In this document: in pieces, positions 35,910 to 47,612 of the stretch | Layout: the number at the start of each line of letters is the position of its first letter | Numbering within the stretch: position 1 is the first letter of the stretch | Source of the DNA: Pyxicephalus adspersus | Taxonomy: Eukaryota; Chordata; Amphibia; Anura; Pyxicephalidae | DNA: 64,000 nucleotides | NCBI RefSeq assembly: GCF_032062135.1 | Contig: NC_092858.1 | Location: forward strand, 129,046,081-129,110,080 | Direction: 5' to 3' | Made by a program: the position numbers and the translations under genes | Notes under the pieces: generated by a model | The model's database searches: none | Seen by the model: only the letters and a program-made list of their open reading frames with translations | Told to the model about the DNA's origin: nothing

Positions 35910-38900
35910 GAAGTTGAATTTTTACTGATACATAATTAATAAGTTTACTCAAAAATTTGTGAGCATAAACCTTTCTTTCTCTTATTTCCTTTATACATTT
36001 CAGAAGGTGTACTTAATTCTTCACATGACTGTAACTCGTGATATTATAGGAACCAGCTGCCTATTTCAGCCGGAACAGATCACACATGTCCTCATACAAA
36101 CATTACAAAATAAGGATGCTAGAGTGGAAGCAACTCATATGTATGGATGAGCAGTGACTGCCTTCAGTGGTTGAGAGGAATTCTGTTGATTTACCATCTT
36201 TGATTCTAGTTTTTGTAATATTTCTCTAAATCTGACTTTAAATAGTTTCTTTGCACTAGTTTCCTGCCATTTTACAGGCATTAAATGTAAATAGGAAATG
36301 TTAATGGCATGCCTATTTTTGCAGGGTTTTGGATCTATTTCCAAAATTTTAGGGTTTGTGCATGTGGGTATCTTGGTAGAAGAAAACATTTTCTTTTTTT
36401 GGAAAATATGCTTCAAAGCAGATTCAGAAAAAAAAATATTTCATCTAAAATAAATCAGATCTGTTTATTATTTTTTTATAAAAGTCATTGTGATTGAGGA
36501 ATGTCAAACTCACTGCAAATACATGCATTTTCACTATCAAACCAGGAGAAAAACTTCAAAAAATAAAAATGAGGATTCAAAAGAAGACAGAGCAGCTAGA
36601 AAAAAAATGCTGTGGAATATTATTGCAACTAAAAATTTGATTTACACTACCAAGTACCTCTAACCTTCCTTCACGCTTTAACTATTGTCTGCATGTCCCT
36701 TTCCAAACAAAACCCATAATCCTATATAGAGAATCCATTGAAGACTTCAGGAGCTCCATTCTAAATATGGCAATAGACACCAAACAGCATTAAGATTGAA
36801 GCTAAGTAACATACTAGTATGGTTTTAGATTGTGGGGAGTCAACACAGCAAACTAAAAACAAATGTAAAACACAGAACAAACACATACAGATAGAAGGCC
36901 CCCAGTGCTAAAAGGTAACGGATAAAAGCACTGAATCATCAAGCTACTAAAAGAATGCTTTAATCCATCTCAGCAAAATGTCATGCTAATAACATCATCA
37001 TAAAGGGAATTCATCATATAGATAATTACAGAGTATTGGATAATAGATGGCTAAGCATCCATTTCAGTCATACTGGCAAAGGTTATGTTGACCTGATAAT
37101 TCCCTGGAACATTGACAGAGTGAAAGTTCAATTAATTATTAAGCTGTCTGGTTGGCTCAGAATCAAATTTCAAGATGAATTATGTAACTTGTGTAACACT
37201 TGAATAATGACCAAAATGAATATCGAAATCAGACAGCCAGAAGAGATCAGCGCTACCCTTGGACATACTTAATCCAGTCAGATAAGACATTCAGCTGGCT
37301 ACCACCATATGTTAATTTGGCATCTAAGCATAGGATCGGGCACATTTCTAGCGGCAAGATACATTAACAATAGAATAGTAAACAGATGACAATGGAACAC
37401 TTAAACTGTTCAAATGCTCATTTAGTTATGGTAGTGTAAAATCACAGATCCACTAAAAAAACCTATCCAAAATTTTAGGTGATCAACTTTAATTTGGAAC
37501 ACTATGCTCAATCTTGTATGGACTAGAGCATGATATGAGTACAATTAGATGTTTGTATTGTGTCCTGGTAAATTGACACATAGAGCCACCCATGTTAAAC
37601 TTTGAATGTATGTACAACGATTCTTCCTATGTATTGGTGCCAACATGCATGATTTATTATGTGCACATTAGGAGAAATCTGGCTTATAACTGACTTTGAA
37701 AATTCAGTCTTAAAGCTGATCTCCAGATTAACTCCTCATTGCACTGATTCATTTCTTGTATCAAGGAAAGGTACAATGCTTGCATAAGATACATTTTATT
37801 GTCAACACACATTAGGTAGTGATATGAATCATGGCATACAAATAGGGATCTTGGCACTCACAGGCAGACATAAGGAGTACAAAAAGTTCATACTCTGGAC
37901 CACTGTTACAACCACTTGCAAGTTAATTTGGTTGATTGATAGGATGCAGCCTCTATGGTACAAAAAACATGACCAAGATGTAAACATCATAGTATACCGA
38001 ATATCAAGAAGATACCTATGTAAGGAACATTTGTGTAGGCCAGAGAAATTATTAAGGCTACGTACACCTGAATGCAATTTGTGTCACTGAAAACAATCCC
38101 ACATAATCTTTTCCAGTAACAAAGAGTGACAGATTAACAAATGAGAGCTATACACACAGCACTGTTCTGTTCATTAAAGGGAGCGGAGTGGGGAGAATAA
38201 GCAAGATGCACCTTGCTGTGCTCTACTCCTATGACTTGTATAGATTTCATTCCCCATTGTTCGTTTATGGATCTGTCTGGATGGATCCATGAACAACATT
38301 GGGCGACCTCTGTACACATGTCAGATTCTGAGTCAAGACAATTTATAAGGTCAGGAAACAGCTGTGGAATTTGTAATTATAGCAGGGGTTACCTAAAGAT
38401 CTGTGTATTTTAAGGGGTCCGGAGACTGGTCTAGGTGTTTTAATTTGTCTCTAGATTATCAAAGTTTATACTCAATCAACTAAGAAATTTTTGAGGAAGT
38501 TTGATAGAAGTTTCTTCTATCTGTAAGCATTTTTTTTTCTTTACTGTCATTACTGTGCCTGTATGAAATAGTAATTTAGATTAGATGACCCTTATCACTC
38601 AGCCCTGAAGAGGAAACAGGAGTCTCACAGACAGGTCAGGTGAAAGATGTCTGGTGCAGACATGATGAACCTTAGTACAGTTGATAAGAATACAGAGCTT
38701 TGGTCTTTGGCACATATCTTATGTTACTAAAGTTAAGTAACATACCCAGACACCAAGACATCTCCCCTATATTACAAAAGTGAATGACAAAATGCTGATT
38801 ATGCTAATCCAAAAAATGGGATTTCTATCGAAGAAAAAAAAAAGTAGTAGTCAGCATTGGACAGTTTTTGTATTAGCAAGTACTAAATGACCAAAAAATC

Positions 38901-38920
38901 ACTGAAGTGAACTGGTGAAC
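35910..38920. other. No gene; one interspersed repeat
   Basis: 36960-37350 is repeat-poor and could be conserved non-coding DNA. 38037-38345 belongs to a repeat described separately. 35980-36150 has an acceptor-like ttttcatttcag-type site before an open stretch, but no donor or known protein. Confidence 0.4.
38037..38345. repeat. Interspersed repeat, copy 1 (GGCTACGTACAC family)
   Basis: Starts AAGGCTACGTACACCTG and ends near TGTACACATGTCAGATTCTG. Copy 2 at 51045-51362 shares ACACACAGCRCTRTTC, the ATTCATYTRTCC-type middle and GACATGTCAGATTATTG. A family of cut-and-paste MITEs is likely but ends are blurred. Confidence 0.6.
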
Positions 38921-38925
38921 TGCTT

Positions 38926-38978
<53 letters not shown>
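38926..38978. repeat. (TA)n microsatellite
   Basis: About 26 TA units with one G interruption near 38943. Confidence 0.97.
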
Positions 38979-38982
<4 letters not shown>

Positions 38983-39059
38983 CTTTATATATTCATGAGA
39001 AAGAAGAAAAAGAAAGATTATCCTCTTGCAATTCTATGAACATAAAAAACAAAACATTG

Positions 39060-39640
39060 GGCCTTAGTAGGACTTAAAATTAGGTGGTGCTAAATAAATA
39101 AACATTGATCAGCAAGTGTGACCACCTCGTTAAAAGCACAAGTTTTGGTAGTTTGCTGACCTGGAGCATTCAAGTGTTTGAAGGAGGCAAGACATCAGCA
39201 GTTATCCTATAGTCTTTGAAGTCTCCTATTTTACAGTGATAAAAAAATTCACAAGTGGAAAACATTCAAGACAGTTGCCAATCTTCCCATGAGTGGATAT
39301 CCCAGCAAATTCACCCCAAGTTCAGACCATGCAAAGCTAATAGAAATTGCAAAAAAACTTAATTGTAGACTTTACAGGCTTCACTTATTGCTTGCTATGT
39401 TAAATGACAAAGTTCATGACACTACTATTAGAAAAATACTCAATAAGTATGGCTTCTTTGGATGGATTAGAAATCTAAACAAACCAAAAGACTCCTGAAA
39501 CAACTTACTTTGGACAGATGAGACCAAAGTTGTTTGGTCAAAATGCACAGCATCATATATGAGGAAAACCAATTACAGCTTATCAGAACACCTCATAGCA
39601 ACTGTCAAGCACAGGGCTGCTGGATTCCCCAAAAACGGTT
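39060..39640 (+). pseudogene. Decayed Tc1-like transposon with transposase remnant
   Basis: A second Tc1 family, distinct from 7079. 39150-39290 is leader (TTTTGGTAGTTTGCTGACCT). The transposase follows: HKWKTFKTVANLP at about 39250, YPSKFTPSSDHAKL, VHDTTIRKILNKYGFFG, then LWTDETKVVW holding the first catalytic Asp (about 39510). A stop occurs just before that Asp, and the frame shifts beyond ASYMRKTNYSLSEHL. The second Asp and the Glu are not found; sequence from 39640 on is unrecognised. It is much older than the 7079 copy. Confidence 0.8.
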
Positions 39641-40004
39641 TTTGTATGTGAAAGGAAAAAGCAGTCCCAGTTGCAATGTGCAATATAGAGGCATGAAAAT
39701 AGAATTAAAAAAAAAACAAAACAGAAAAAAGAACATTGAACATTAGGGGTTTTGCCAGCTAAAAATAAAGGCCTCCCTGAAAACAAGGAAAACAAGAGGC
39801 TTTTTACCAAGAAGAATGGGCAACTTTTACCACCTGAGAAAATAAATGGCTTCATCCACAACTAATCACAAAAGGACTGCATGCCATATTGATGCTAAAA
39901 AAAGGAAATACAAGGAACTCTTTTTACTTTTTGCTGTTTTATTTAATGGTATGCTATTCTGTAAATAAAAGTTGTTTTGCCTGATCACTCATGTCAATCA
40001 TGTT
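39641..40004. other. Unassigned repeat-like sequence between transposase relics
   Basis: Reads plausibly as the non-coding tail of one of the neighbouring Tc1-type elements (KNGQLLPPEKINGFIHN in one frame), but I cannot place it. Confidence 0.3.
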
Positions 40005-40340
40005 TTCAAAGAATGGTACACATGTTGTACTTCCAATGTTCAGGCATGCTTTTGATGAGAGAGAATATGATGGCCTGAGGAAGCCCTTTCCAAACCCGGA
40101 CCAGAAAAATTGGTCAGGTCCTGTTCCATCTGTGGTGCTATTTAGAAAAGTTGATGCATCTGTACATAATCTATCAAAGGGTCTCTTTTATATTCAGGTC
40201 TGGGGAACGTGGTGGCTAATCAATGACATAATCATCTTTGTCATCCAGGAACTTTTTATATACTCTGGCCATATAGGGCTGGGCCTTGTCCTGCACCAGA
40301 AGGAACTCCTGCCCAACTGCATCAGGACAAGGTCTGATAA
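40005..40340 (-). pseudogene. Tc1/TCB-type transposase, C-terminal part, minus strand
   Basis: Hidden antisense to a longer plus-strand open frame. On the minus strand it reads DAVGQEFLLVQDKAQPYMAR (second catalytic Asp in VQDK), KKFLDDKDDYVID, a stop where Trp is usual, then PPRSPDLNIKETL with the catalytic Glu, RCINFSK, and near the end LPQAIIFSLIKSMPE. This is the C-terminal half of the Tc1-like family with QDNARPH and WPxRSPDLNPIEHLWD motifs. It is cut off at 40340, where another element starts. Its N-terminal half resumes at 42567. Confidence 0.85.
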
Positions 40341-42566
40341 CATTGGGGAACAATTTTGAACACATTTTTTGTTGACTTCAATTTTATGCTTGTTTACACT
40401 AAAATAGGTATGCTGATTCTGAAAGTGCAGTTAGTTTTCTTCTATCATGTTAGTTTTTTTTCTCTACCTTTTTTTTTATTGCGATTACTATAGCATGGAT
40501 TTGTAAAGGGTATTCATTTACACGCAAGACACTGTGTTCAGAGGTTCTACGTAATGAATAAGCAAAATGTATTTTTCTACTTACACACGTATTTCCTTTT
40601 TTTCAGATCATGTCTGGCTTTGCTGTTTCTCGTCGTAAGTGCCTAAACAACCATGATTCATTTTGTTATATCTGTGGCAGTTTCACCATTCCCAGTCAAA
40701 GGGCAAACATCAGCACATTTGTAGAGCAAGCCTATTTGGCATATTTCAAAGTATATTTCATTTCATTTAAACTTGTTGATCAAGATAAGTCTTGGCCCCC
40801 TCATAAGGTTTGCAAACAGTGTGTCCAGGGTTTACAGGTGTGGACAAAGGGAACACGTGATAAGATGCCATTTGGTACACCTATGGTTTGGCGAGAGCCA
40901 GGAAATCATTTCAGTGACTGTTACTTTTGTATAGTGAAAACATAAGGATATAACAAGAAAAATAAATGTAACATAGAGTATCCTAATCTGCCATCTGCTA
41001 TACACCCAGTGGCTCATTCAGATGAAATCCCAGGGCTGGTTTTGGTTACAGTACCCTCTCTTGAAGAACTTGATTATGGTGATGAACTAGGTGACAACAA
41101 TGATGAAAAGTTTGAAATTTAAGAGGACTCTGTTCGTAAAGGATTTGATCAGCGCGAGTTGAATGGTTAGGCATGTGATTTGGGACTATCAAAGCACTCC
41201 TAGCATCAAGACTGTGTGAGAAAAAAATTACTTGAAAAAGCGACAAAGTTATCGTACTTTCGAACCAGAGAAATTGCATTTCTGCAGCACTTTAGAACTG
41301 ACAATGGCTTTGTGTATTACCATAACATACCTGGTTTAATGGAGGAATTGGGAATTCCAATCCATAACTCAACTGAATGGCAACAATTCATCAAGCAGAG
41401 CTTAAAGCGTGTCCTCCTTCACAATGGCAATATATTTGGGTAAGTCCCAATTGGCCATTCAGTTTCTCTTTGTGAAGAATATGCAAACGTAAACAGAGTC
41501 ATTGCGTCACCAACACAATTGGGTTATCTGTGTTGACCTTAAAATGGTATGCTTCCTTCTTGGTGAGCAACGCGGATACACCAAGTATTCTTGTTATCTG
41601 TGCATGTGGGACAGCAAAGCTCGTGGGAAGGTGGAAAGGAATTGGCCTCTAAGGTCTGCCCTAAAAGCAGGTGACCTAAACATTCTACATAAGCCACTTG
41701 TTGATAGAAAGAATATTATATTCCCGCCTCCACACATGAAACTGGGTCTGATTAAGCAGTTCATTAATGCTTTGCCAACTGAAGGAGACTGTTTCAAGTA
41801 CCTCATTTTAGCATTTCCTAGCCTGTCATTTGAAAAAATTGAGGCTGGGAGTTTGATGGTCCACAGATTTGGCAGCTCATCAAAGATGAACATTTCATCA
41901 GGACATTGTCAGAAGTCGAAAAGAATGCTTGGTTATCATTCAAAGCCATTGTCAAGGACTTTCTTGTAAACACACAATCAAATAATTACACAGAAATTTT
42001 CCAGAAACTCTTGGAGAGCTACAAAATGCTTGGTTGCAATATGAGCATCAAGCTGCATTTTCTGCATAGCCACCTTTCTATCTTCCCGGAAAACCTTGGT
42101 GCAGTCAGTGATGAGCAAGGTGAACGACTCCACCAAGATTTGAAGGTCATGGAAGGACGGTATCAGGGTAGATGGGATGTACATATGATGGCTGACTATT
42201 GTTGGAGTATGCGGAGAGATTGTCTTAACACTGAACACTCCTGGAAAAAGCTAAATGTGTAAAGTTTTATCTTAACTGCTTACTTAATTAATTTTTAAAT
42301 GTTTTAATGTAAAAAAAATGTCATAGAGTAACAATAAATACTTTGTATGAACAAAAGAAATTTAAATAAACAGTACATCAGTTATTATTTCATAATTTTA
42401 TCATTGTATGTAAAATTTGTTTTTTGACAAAAATGGAGGGTACCCCGTATCATAAAAAGTGGATGTGATAGCAAAAAAACTGTTCATTTCTAGATTCACC
42501 ACCCAAAAATTAGTAAAAAAAAACAAGTGTAAGGTCAAACTCAACAAAAAAATGCATTCCCCAGTG
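40341..42566 (+). mobile_element. 2226-bp DNA transposon of unassigned superfamily, nested in Tc1-type relic
   Basis: The ends are inverted: CATTGGGGAACAATTTTGAA ... CATTTTTTGTTGA on the left; CACTGGGGAATG then CATTTTTTTGTTGA on the other strand at the right, with an 11-nt indel between the two blocks. TAA flanks both sides (40338-40340, 42567-42569). Deleting the element and one TAA rejoins the minus-strand transposase in frame across RPI-IRP, so the boundaries are exact to the base. It contains one decayed reading frame (40610-42262, plus). A 3-bp TWA-type duplication is known for PIF/Harbinger (and, from memory, Zator), but the encoded protein does not look like PIF transposase to me. Confidence 0.85.
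40610..42262 (+). pseudogene. Zinc-finger transposase-like protein of the nested element, decayed
   Basis: Probably the transposase of 40341-42566 (inference from position). It reads almost entirely in one frame with a few stops (after 40945, and near 41119, 41170, 41205, 41440) plus a shift between 41500 and 41905. N-terminus: C19-x2-C22 and C68-x2-C71, a spacing like a ZAD-type zinc-binding fold, then GTPMVWREPGNHFSDCYFC with another Cys pair. Middle: FQQFIK-like, HNGN, then VPIGHSVSLCEEYANV. Core: VICVDLKMVCFLLGEQRGY, then CYLCMWDSKA (C-x2-C), PPPHMKLGLIKQF. End: GCNMSIKLHFLHSHL, FPENLGAVSDEQGERLHQDL, RYQGRW, MMADYCW. Acidic residues in VDLKM and GERLHQD are candidates for a DDE-type site. 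I recall similar uncharacterised proteins from invertebrates. A splice-acceptor-like ttttttcag lies directly before the start, so a 5' intron is likely. Confidence 0.7.
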
Positions 42567-43250
42567 TAATGGGTCTGTGGATTTTATTCTGGTACCCAAC
42601 AACAGTCAGGGTACCATTACCTAGTGGAGGTCTATGCGTCCCTCCAAGGAAATGCTCCCCGAAGACCATCACTGACCCACTGCAAAAGTAAGCTGGTTGA
42701 TGTTGCAGTCAACAGAACGTCCACCACAGCATCTCCAGACTCTTTCATTTCTGTCTTGTGTTCAGTGTGACCTGTTTTCATCTGTGAAGAAATAAGGAGC
42801 CAATGGTAAACCTGCTGATTCTGGTGACCCCTGGCAAATGCCAATTGAGCAGCATTGTGCTGGATTGTGAGCAGAGGTTCCACTACATTGAATCAGGTTG
42901 ACAAGCCAAGCTCAGAGTCTGTTTCTGACAATTTAGTGAGAAACATGCACATTAGGAGCCCACTCAAGGTAATCTTGTAGGGTTCCTGGATTGCACCCCT
43001 ATTCCTTCTTGCAGAAAAACAGATTCCAATGCTGCTGCTGGGTTTTTGCTCTTCGTTGACCCCGTCTGGCTCTCTTTGTGTAAAGACCTGTCTCCAGGTA
43101 TCTCCTTCACACTCTTGAGCACACTTCTTGTGTTAAGAAACACAGCAAAATGAATGTACTATCCTGGATGATGTGGACTACTTGTAGAATTGGAGTGGGC
43201 TGAAGGTACTGTCCCAGGCTGCACAAATTGAAATCCCAGATTTTACCAGG
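42567..43250 (-). pseudogene. Tc1/TCB-type transposase, N-terminal part, minus strand
   Basis: The partner of 40005-40340. From high to low coordinate: degraded DNA-binding part (RRYLETGLYTKRARRG, near 43090), AAQLAFARGHQNQQVYHW, then FFTDENRSH with the first catalytic Asp (about 42775), SVMVFGEHFLGG and GNGTLTVVGYQNKIHRPIT. It stops at 42567. Several stops and frame changes mark it as dead well before or after the insertion. The sequence up to about 43770 may include the rest of its element or another repeat. Confidence 0.82.
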
Positions 43251-43980
43251 TTTTATTTGACCTGGTGTATAATGTCTTGATTTTTTTTTAGCAGTATGTG
43301 TATAGGGTATGTATTGCAGAAGAGTCCAGAATGTTCCAGTGACCAACAGTTGCAGTTTTGTTTACAGGTAATGGGCTCTGGGTGGCCAAGTTTATCTCAC
43401 CGTTGTACATGCAGGGTTTTCATTGGACCCAGGCAGATGTTTGTAGTGAGAACTAAGCTGTAGGCAGTAGCACTGAGCAAGTCCTGGTTGTCTAAAGTAA
43501 ATACCTATGCAACTGTCTTCTTGCTACCTGTGGAAATGAAGTGCCCTCCTGGACCAGCTGCACAGGTAGGGAGATGTAGTTGTTAACCCTCTGCCAATGG
43601 CACTAAAAGCTGAGGAAAGCACTTTTGTTTTGTTTCTGTCTGATCTGCTGAAGTGAAGCTATTTTTTTCATCTGAGACAAATAAATTGACTTTAATTGGA
43701 AGTCTGCAGTGTCTTGCTTAACTTGGCGGAGGCTACTGATACCCCTAACTACAGAATGTTGTTTAGTCCAATTACAAATTATAAAAACACAACCAACAAC
43801 AGGGCCACTAAGTTAGTGTTACATATGATTTCATATCATATGAATAATGCTTACAGATAAAAGAATAACACTAATTTAGGATAAATGCTATGGCAGCATA
43901 CAAATGTCATCCTATAAAGTGTATAGTGCAAGTTACATTATAATTTTCTATTTGAATAACTATACTAATTATTAGACTTA
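43250..43980. other. Repeat-like sequence, no gene
   Basis: 43540-43740 (GTTAACCCTCTGCCAATGGC and TTGGCGGAGGCTACTGATAC) looks like an interspersed repeat, family unassigned. Exon C starts at 43982. Confidence 0.35.
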
Positions 43981-43981
43981 C

Positions 43982-44036
43982 CTGTGCCAGAGAGTTGTAT
44001 TTTCTAAACAGCCATATCAGTAGAAGCATCCAGAGA
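43982..44036 (-). CDS. Exon C of 7TM receptor-like gene (TM1 and first loop)
   Basis: A 55-bp minus-strand exon. Acceptor tttattacag, donor CACAG|gtaagt (strong). The first base completes the split codon from exon B (TG+T = Cys), and the remaining 18 codons read LWMLLLIWLFRKYNSLAQ. This is the end of a hydrophobic helix followed by a basic RKYN loop, as expected for TM1 and the first intracellular loop of a GPCR. The intron to exon D spans 22242-43981 (21.7 kb) and holds most of the transposons in the window. A frameshift-free join across three exons of 39, 53 and 55 bp is unlikely by chance. Confidence 0.75.
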
Positions 44037-44282
44037 CTGTAATAAATAAAGATATAGTTAGGATAGAAATTTTACAAATTTTTCACACAAAAATAAATCT
44101 TCTTTCTGATGAGAACAAGGAACAAAGCAATTAACATAACATTTAAATTGATTGCATGGAAATATATTGCAGAATTACAGAGAAAATGAAACAATTAACT
44201 AATGCTAGTATAAATGGAATGTCTGTTAGGATATAGTGAAAGTATCTCCGAAATCCAAACTTTTTAATTTAGGTATCAAATT

Positions 44283-44950
44283 GCAGAATTGCTAGAACTG
44301 TAAGACTTGTGTTAGGAAATGCGGTGACTCCATGCTGTCCACCACCGCAGTATAAAACCCTGTTTGTTCTGTCTAGCAATGTCATCTGCAGCAACCAGGA
44401 GAACTAAGACAGCAGCGGCCTCTGCTTCTCTCTTTAGTTGTGCAACCTGATGTATTTTTGGCATCCTCAGGATCCATTGTTGGGCTGCGCACAGCTGAAG
44501 GCGATTCTAGAGGCTGATCAGCTCCTGACTCAGTCCTGCACTGCTATTGGCTGCTGGAACTTTAAAGCCTATCTGCTTCCAGTCACCAGTGCCTATTATA
44601 GTGTCTGCTGGGCTTACCTGTGTTGGAGTGATTTTGAGTGTTTCTCTGTTACTGACTTTTGCCTGTTCCTGACATTCCGTTTGAACTCTGCCTGGACCGA
44701 CCTTTGCTTGTGACCCCGACCCTGCTTGTGCCCTTCCCTTTGTACCTCGCTCGGTGGACTGATTTCCTGTGTTTTGACTTCAGCTTGTTTCTGGATTTTC
44801 TGATAAATCTGTACTCTGTATTTGTAGGCTCCTGGTCAGCTGCTGGCCTATCTCCAGACACCACCCCTTGCGCACCAAGTCCTGGGGGCAACAGAGTGCT
44901 CGGAGACGCCACCAGTCTCCCAAGGCTGAGCGGGGGCTGCTATAGCTGAA
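44283..44950 (+). repeat. CT-rich interspersed repeat (TGACCTTTGCYTGT type)
   Basis: A GC-richer block with recurring CTTTTGCCTGTTCCTGAC, CGACCTTTGCTTGTGACC and TTGACTTCAGCTTGTTTCTG. 58850-59860 has similar wording around its MITE. Probably terminal parts of an amphibian retroelement; class unknown. Open frames in it are by-products of low stop density. Confidence 0.45.
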
Positions 44951-44959
44951 GACTGCCAC

Positions 44960-47612
44960 GATAGATTGGGGGACTGGAAATATGAAAGGAGTAGGAGGAG
45001 GTTAAGAGTTCCCAAATAGGTTGACTTTGCATTTTCATGCAAGGTCCACTTGAAATATACTACTCTCTACTCTAGCTCTACTCTATCCAAAAAATGAATA
45101 AAAGATAGTTTAAAAAATGTTAAGTTAAAGCCCAATTGTAATTTTAGTAAAGCAATCCTTAATATTGCTCATCTCATAGTGCAGCCTGACTTCTTATTCC
45201 AACATTCTTCACTGTAAGCCTTACCCAGGAATGCACAAGCAACAAAAAAATTCTTACACAGTTCCAGTTCGTAAATGTGTAGCCCCATTTATTTTTATAG
45301 ATGGCCTATACAGATGAATGAAAGCAGCTATAAGAACGGTCATCCATAGGAATGCAGCCTCAATGTCGCACGCACAGTGCAAAGAAAACATGTTGGGGAT
45401 ATGAGTAATAATAAAAAGACAACTAACCTGTAAATGTGAGCTTAGTAAATGGACTAGAATTTAGGGTATCAGGGCCAGACTATGATTTTTAAGCTTTAAA
45501 ATGTGTTTACAATGTAAGACACCTTTCCTGGAAGAACTTTAGAGGCTGTGCCCAAAGTCTGCTTGTTTATTAGAAACTTTATTTCAATGCATAGCTTAGA
45601 GTTTGCTCCACTGAAATGTTACATTTATTCTCAAATTATGTATTCATAGGTTACCGTCCCTGAAAAGGTTCAGAAACACTGCTTTACTATAGACAAATAA
45701 CTAGTATTTCTAGAGATGGTCAGTACATAGAGCTATTAGTTTGTTCACCCAAAATTGCACTTAAATTAAGTTACGTGGCAAGTTTAAATACAAACAATAT
45801 TAAGCAAAGCTGTTCTGCTTAAACAACATAAATTAATGAAAAATGGAACCATAAAATGCCAAAGGGAAATTTTCTGTGTTTTATTATGATGCAAATTAGC
45901 CTTTTATCGCAGTTCAAACAGTTGTGGAGGCAGATTTGCTCCTTAAATTACTTTAGTTTCATATGCAGACATTTCTACAGTTGTGGAGGCAGATTTGCTC
46001 CTTAAATTACTTTAGTTTCATATGCAGACATTTCTATGCACTTCAGTAATCTGTAATGCCAAACCTAAGTATAGCAGCCTTGGTTTCTCAGAAAATGCAT
46101 TGATCAATTTCTATAGGTTTCCAAGCATCTACTTCTCCCCATCAACTGTAGAGTTTTATAAAAAAAAAAACAACTGACAGCAAATCATTGCGCTAGAATT
46201 GCAAACACACAAAGCAGTGATAAAATCAGAAAGGGTAATTAGAAATGCTTACCTTTTCCCCCCCTTCACCCAGCAGCAAGCCCTTTCCCTGCTGCACAAT
46301 GCTCCTGGCTGTGGGTCGTCCATCTCTTTCCTCCCCTACTAAATGAAACAACTGAGACTAGAGGGGTAGCAAAGTAAAGTGACTACTGGGGACTTGTCAC
46401 ACAAATCAGGGGGAAGCCTGGGAGCTAGAAATAAGTTAAATATTTGCTAAATGGTTTCTACCAGCTTAATGAGCACAACTCATGCAGTGCGAAGGGGACC
46501 CATTATATATTTAAAAACAGAGTTGAGGTTTGACTTTCATTTTTCAATAGCCTGCATCTTTAATATGTTTTGTACCAAAGTATGCTCAAAAGGTAAACTG
46601 TAAATATATATAACAATTAATCATTATGTATAGCCAGGAGACTCCAGGTTGTTCTAGAAACGTGGATTGTTAAATGCCTATTATAAAATGATATTGAACT
46701 GGTTTACTTTTCCATGGACCTTAGACTGAAAAAACATGTTTTTCATGATAAATTAGTTAAGTAAATAAAATGCAAAGACAGACAGTGCACATATTTTACA
46801 TACTGGCAAAAACTTTTTACATTGTTTTTCCACCTTACTGAGGGTTACACAAGCCGGACAGCATTACAATTTACACGCCAGAATGGATTCCCAAATATGT
46901 ATTCAATGTCTTGTCACCTTTATAAAAATTGAGGTGTAGGTAAAATGTCAGCAGGATTACAAAATGTCTAGAATATTTTACAGGAAATTTTTTTTTCAAT
47001 TTTCAAAACAATTTTTTGGTGGAATTGTTAGGATGCTTCAGACCATTATGGATTCTTGGCTTGAACTAAACATGTCTATTGAGCCACTACGACTACTCTC
47101 AATACATCAATCCACAGCACCAGCACTACAAATTTAAGAAGCCCTAGTTAAGGTATTTGCCTCTATTTATTTATCTTATTTATTATATTAATGCTTTCAA
47201 GACTATTTATGTTTTCAACTCCTATTGGGGTAGATTTGCAAACTAAATTGGGGTAATGCATTTATGATTGCACTGTCAAACTAACCAAGCCTCTGGCATG
47301 GCTGTCCGCACTTGGTCCAATGACAATTAGAAAGCAGTTTTCCTTACTGGTGAAGGCATTTAAAAATACAGAATTTGCTGCCCACACTAACCCCTGGCTT
47401 TTCCAGAATTCAACACTGTCTGAAATTTTGGTGTCTTGCTCTACAGCTGCCTGCCCTGTGTGCCCTAAAACCACAACCGACACTGGACAACATTTGCGCC
47501 TCCTTAAAATATCTGCCTTACCACACCTCCCCTGAGCTCCCCCACAAATCTTTAAGTTATTCTTTAATTTATTGCTAATACCCAGTTCTCTGTTAGAAGG
47601 GACATTTCTTAC
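44960..47612. other. Intron between exons B and C, remainder
   Basis: No gene. 46245-46440 is GC-rich and repeat-like, with a donor-like GAAAAG|gtaagc on the minus strand that does not fit the receptor phases. Confidence 0.4.
45918..46035. repeat. Exact 59-bp tandem duplication
   Basis: The unit (starting ACAGTTGTGGAGGCAGATTT) occurs at 45918-45976 and again at 45977-46035 without a visible mismatch. Recent duplication or an assembly error. Confidence 0.95.

Noticed and set aside
35959..36150. Possible terminal exon on the plus strand after tacatttcag
   Set aside because: No family, no partner exon and no polyadenylation context; coding texture weak.
40005..40359. 122-codon plus-strand open frame
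   Set aside because: The minus strand of the same bases carries clear transposase motifs; the plus frame is its shadow.
44659..44949. 96-codon open frame rich in Leu, Phe and Pro
   Set aside because: Lies in a CT-rich interspersed repeat; overlapping frames on both strands are also open.
46249..46350. Possible extra receptor exon with GAAAAG|gtaagc on the minus strand
   Set aside because: Exons B and C already join in phase across this interval, and the sequence looks like a GC-rich repeat.
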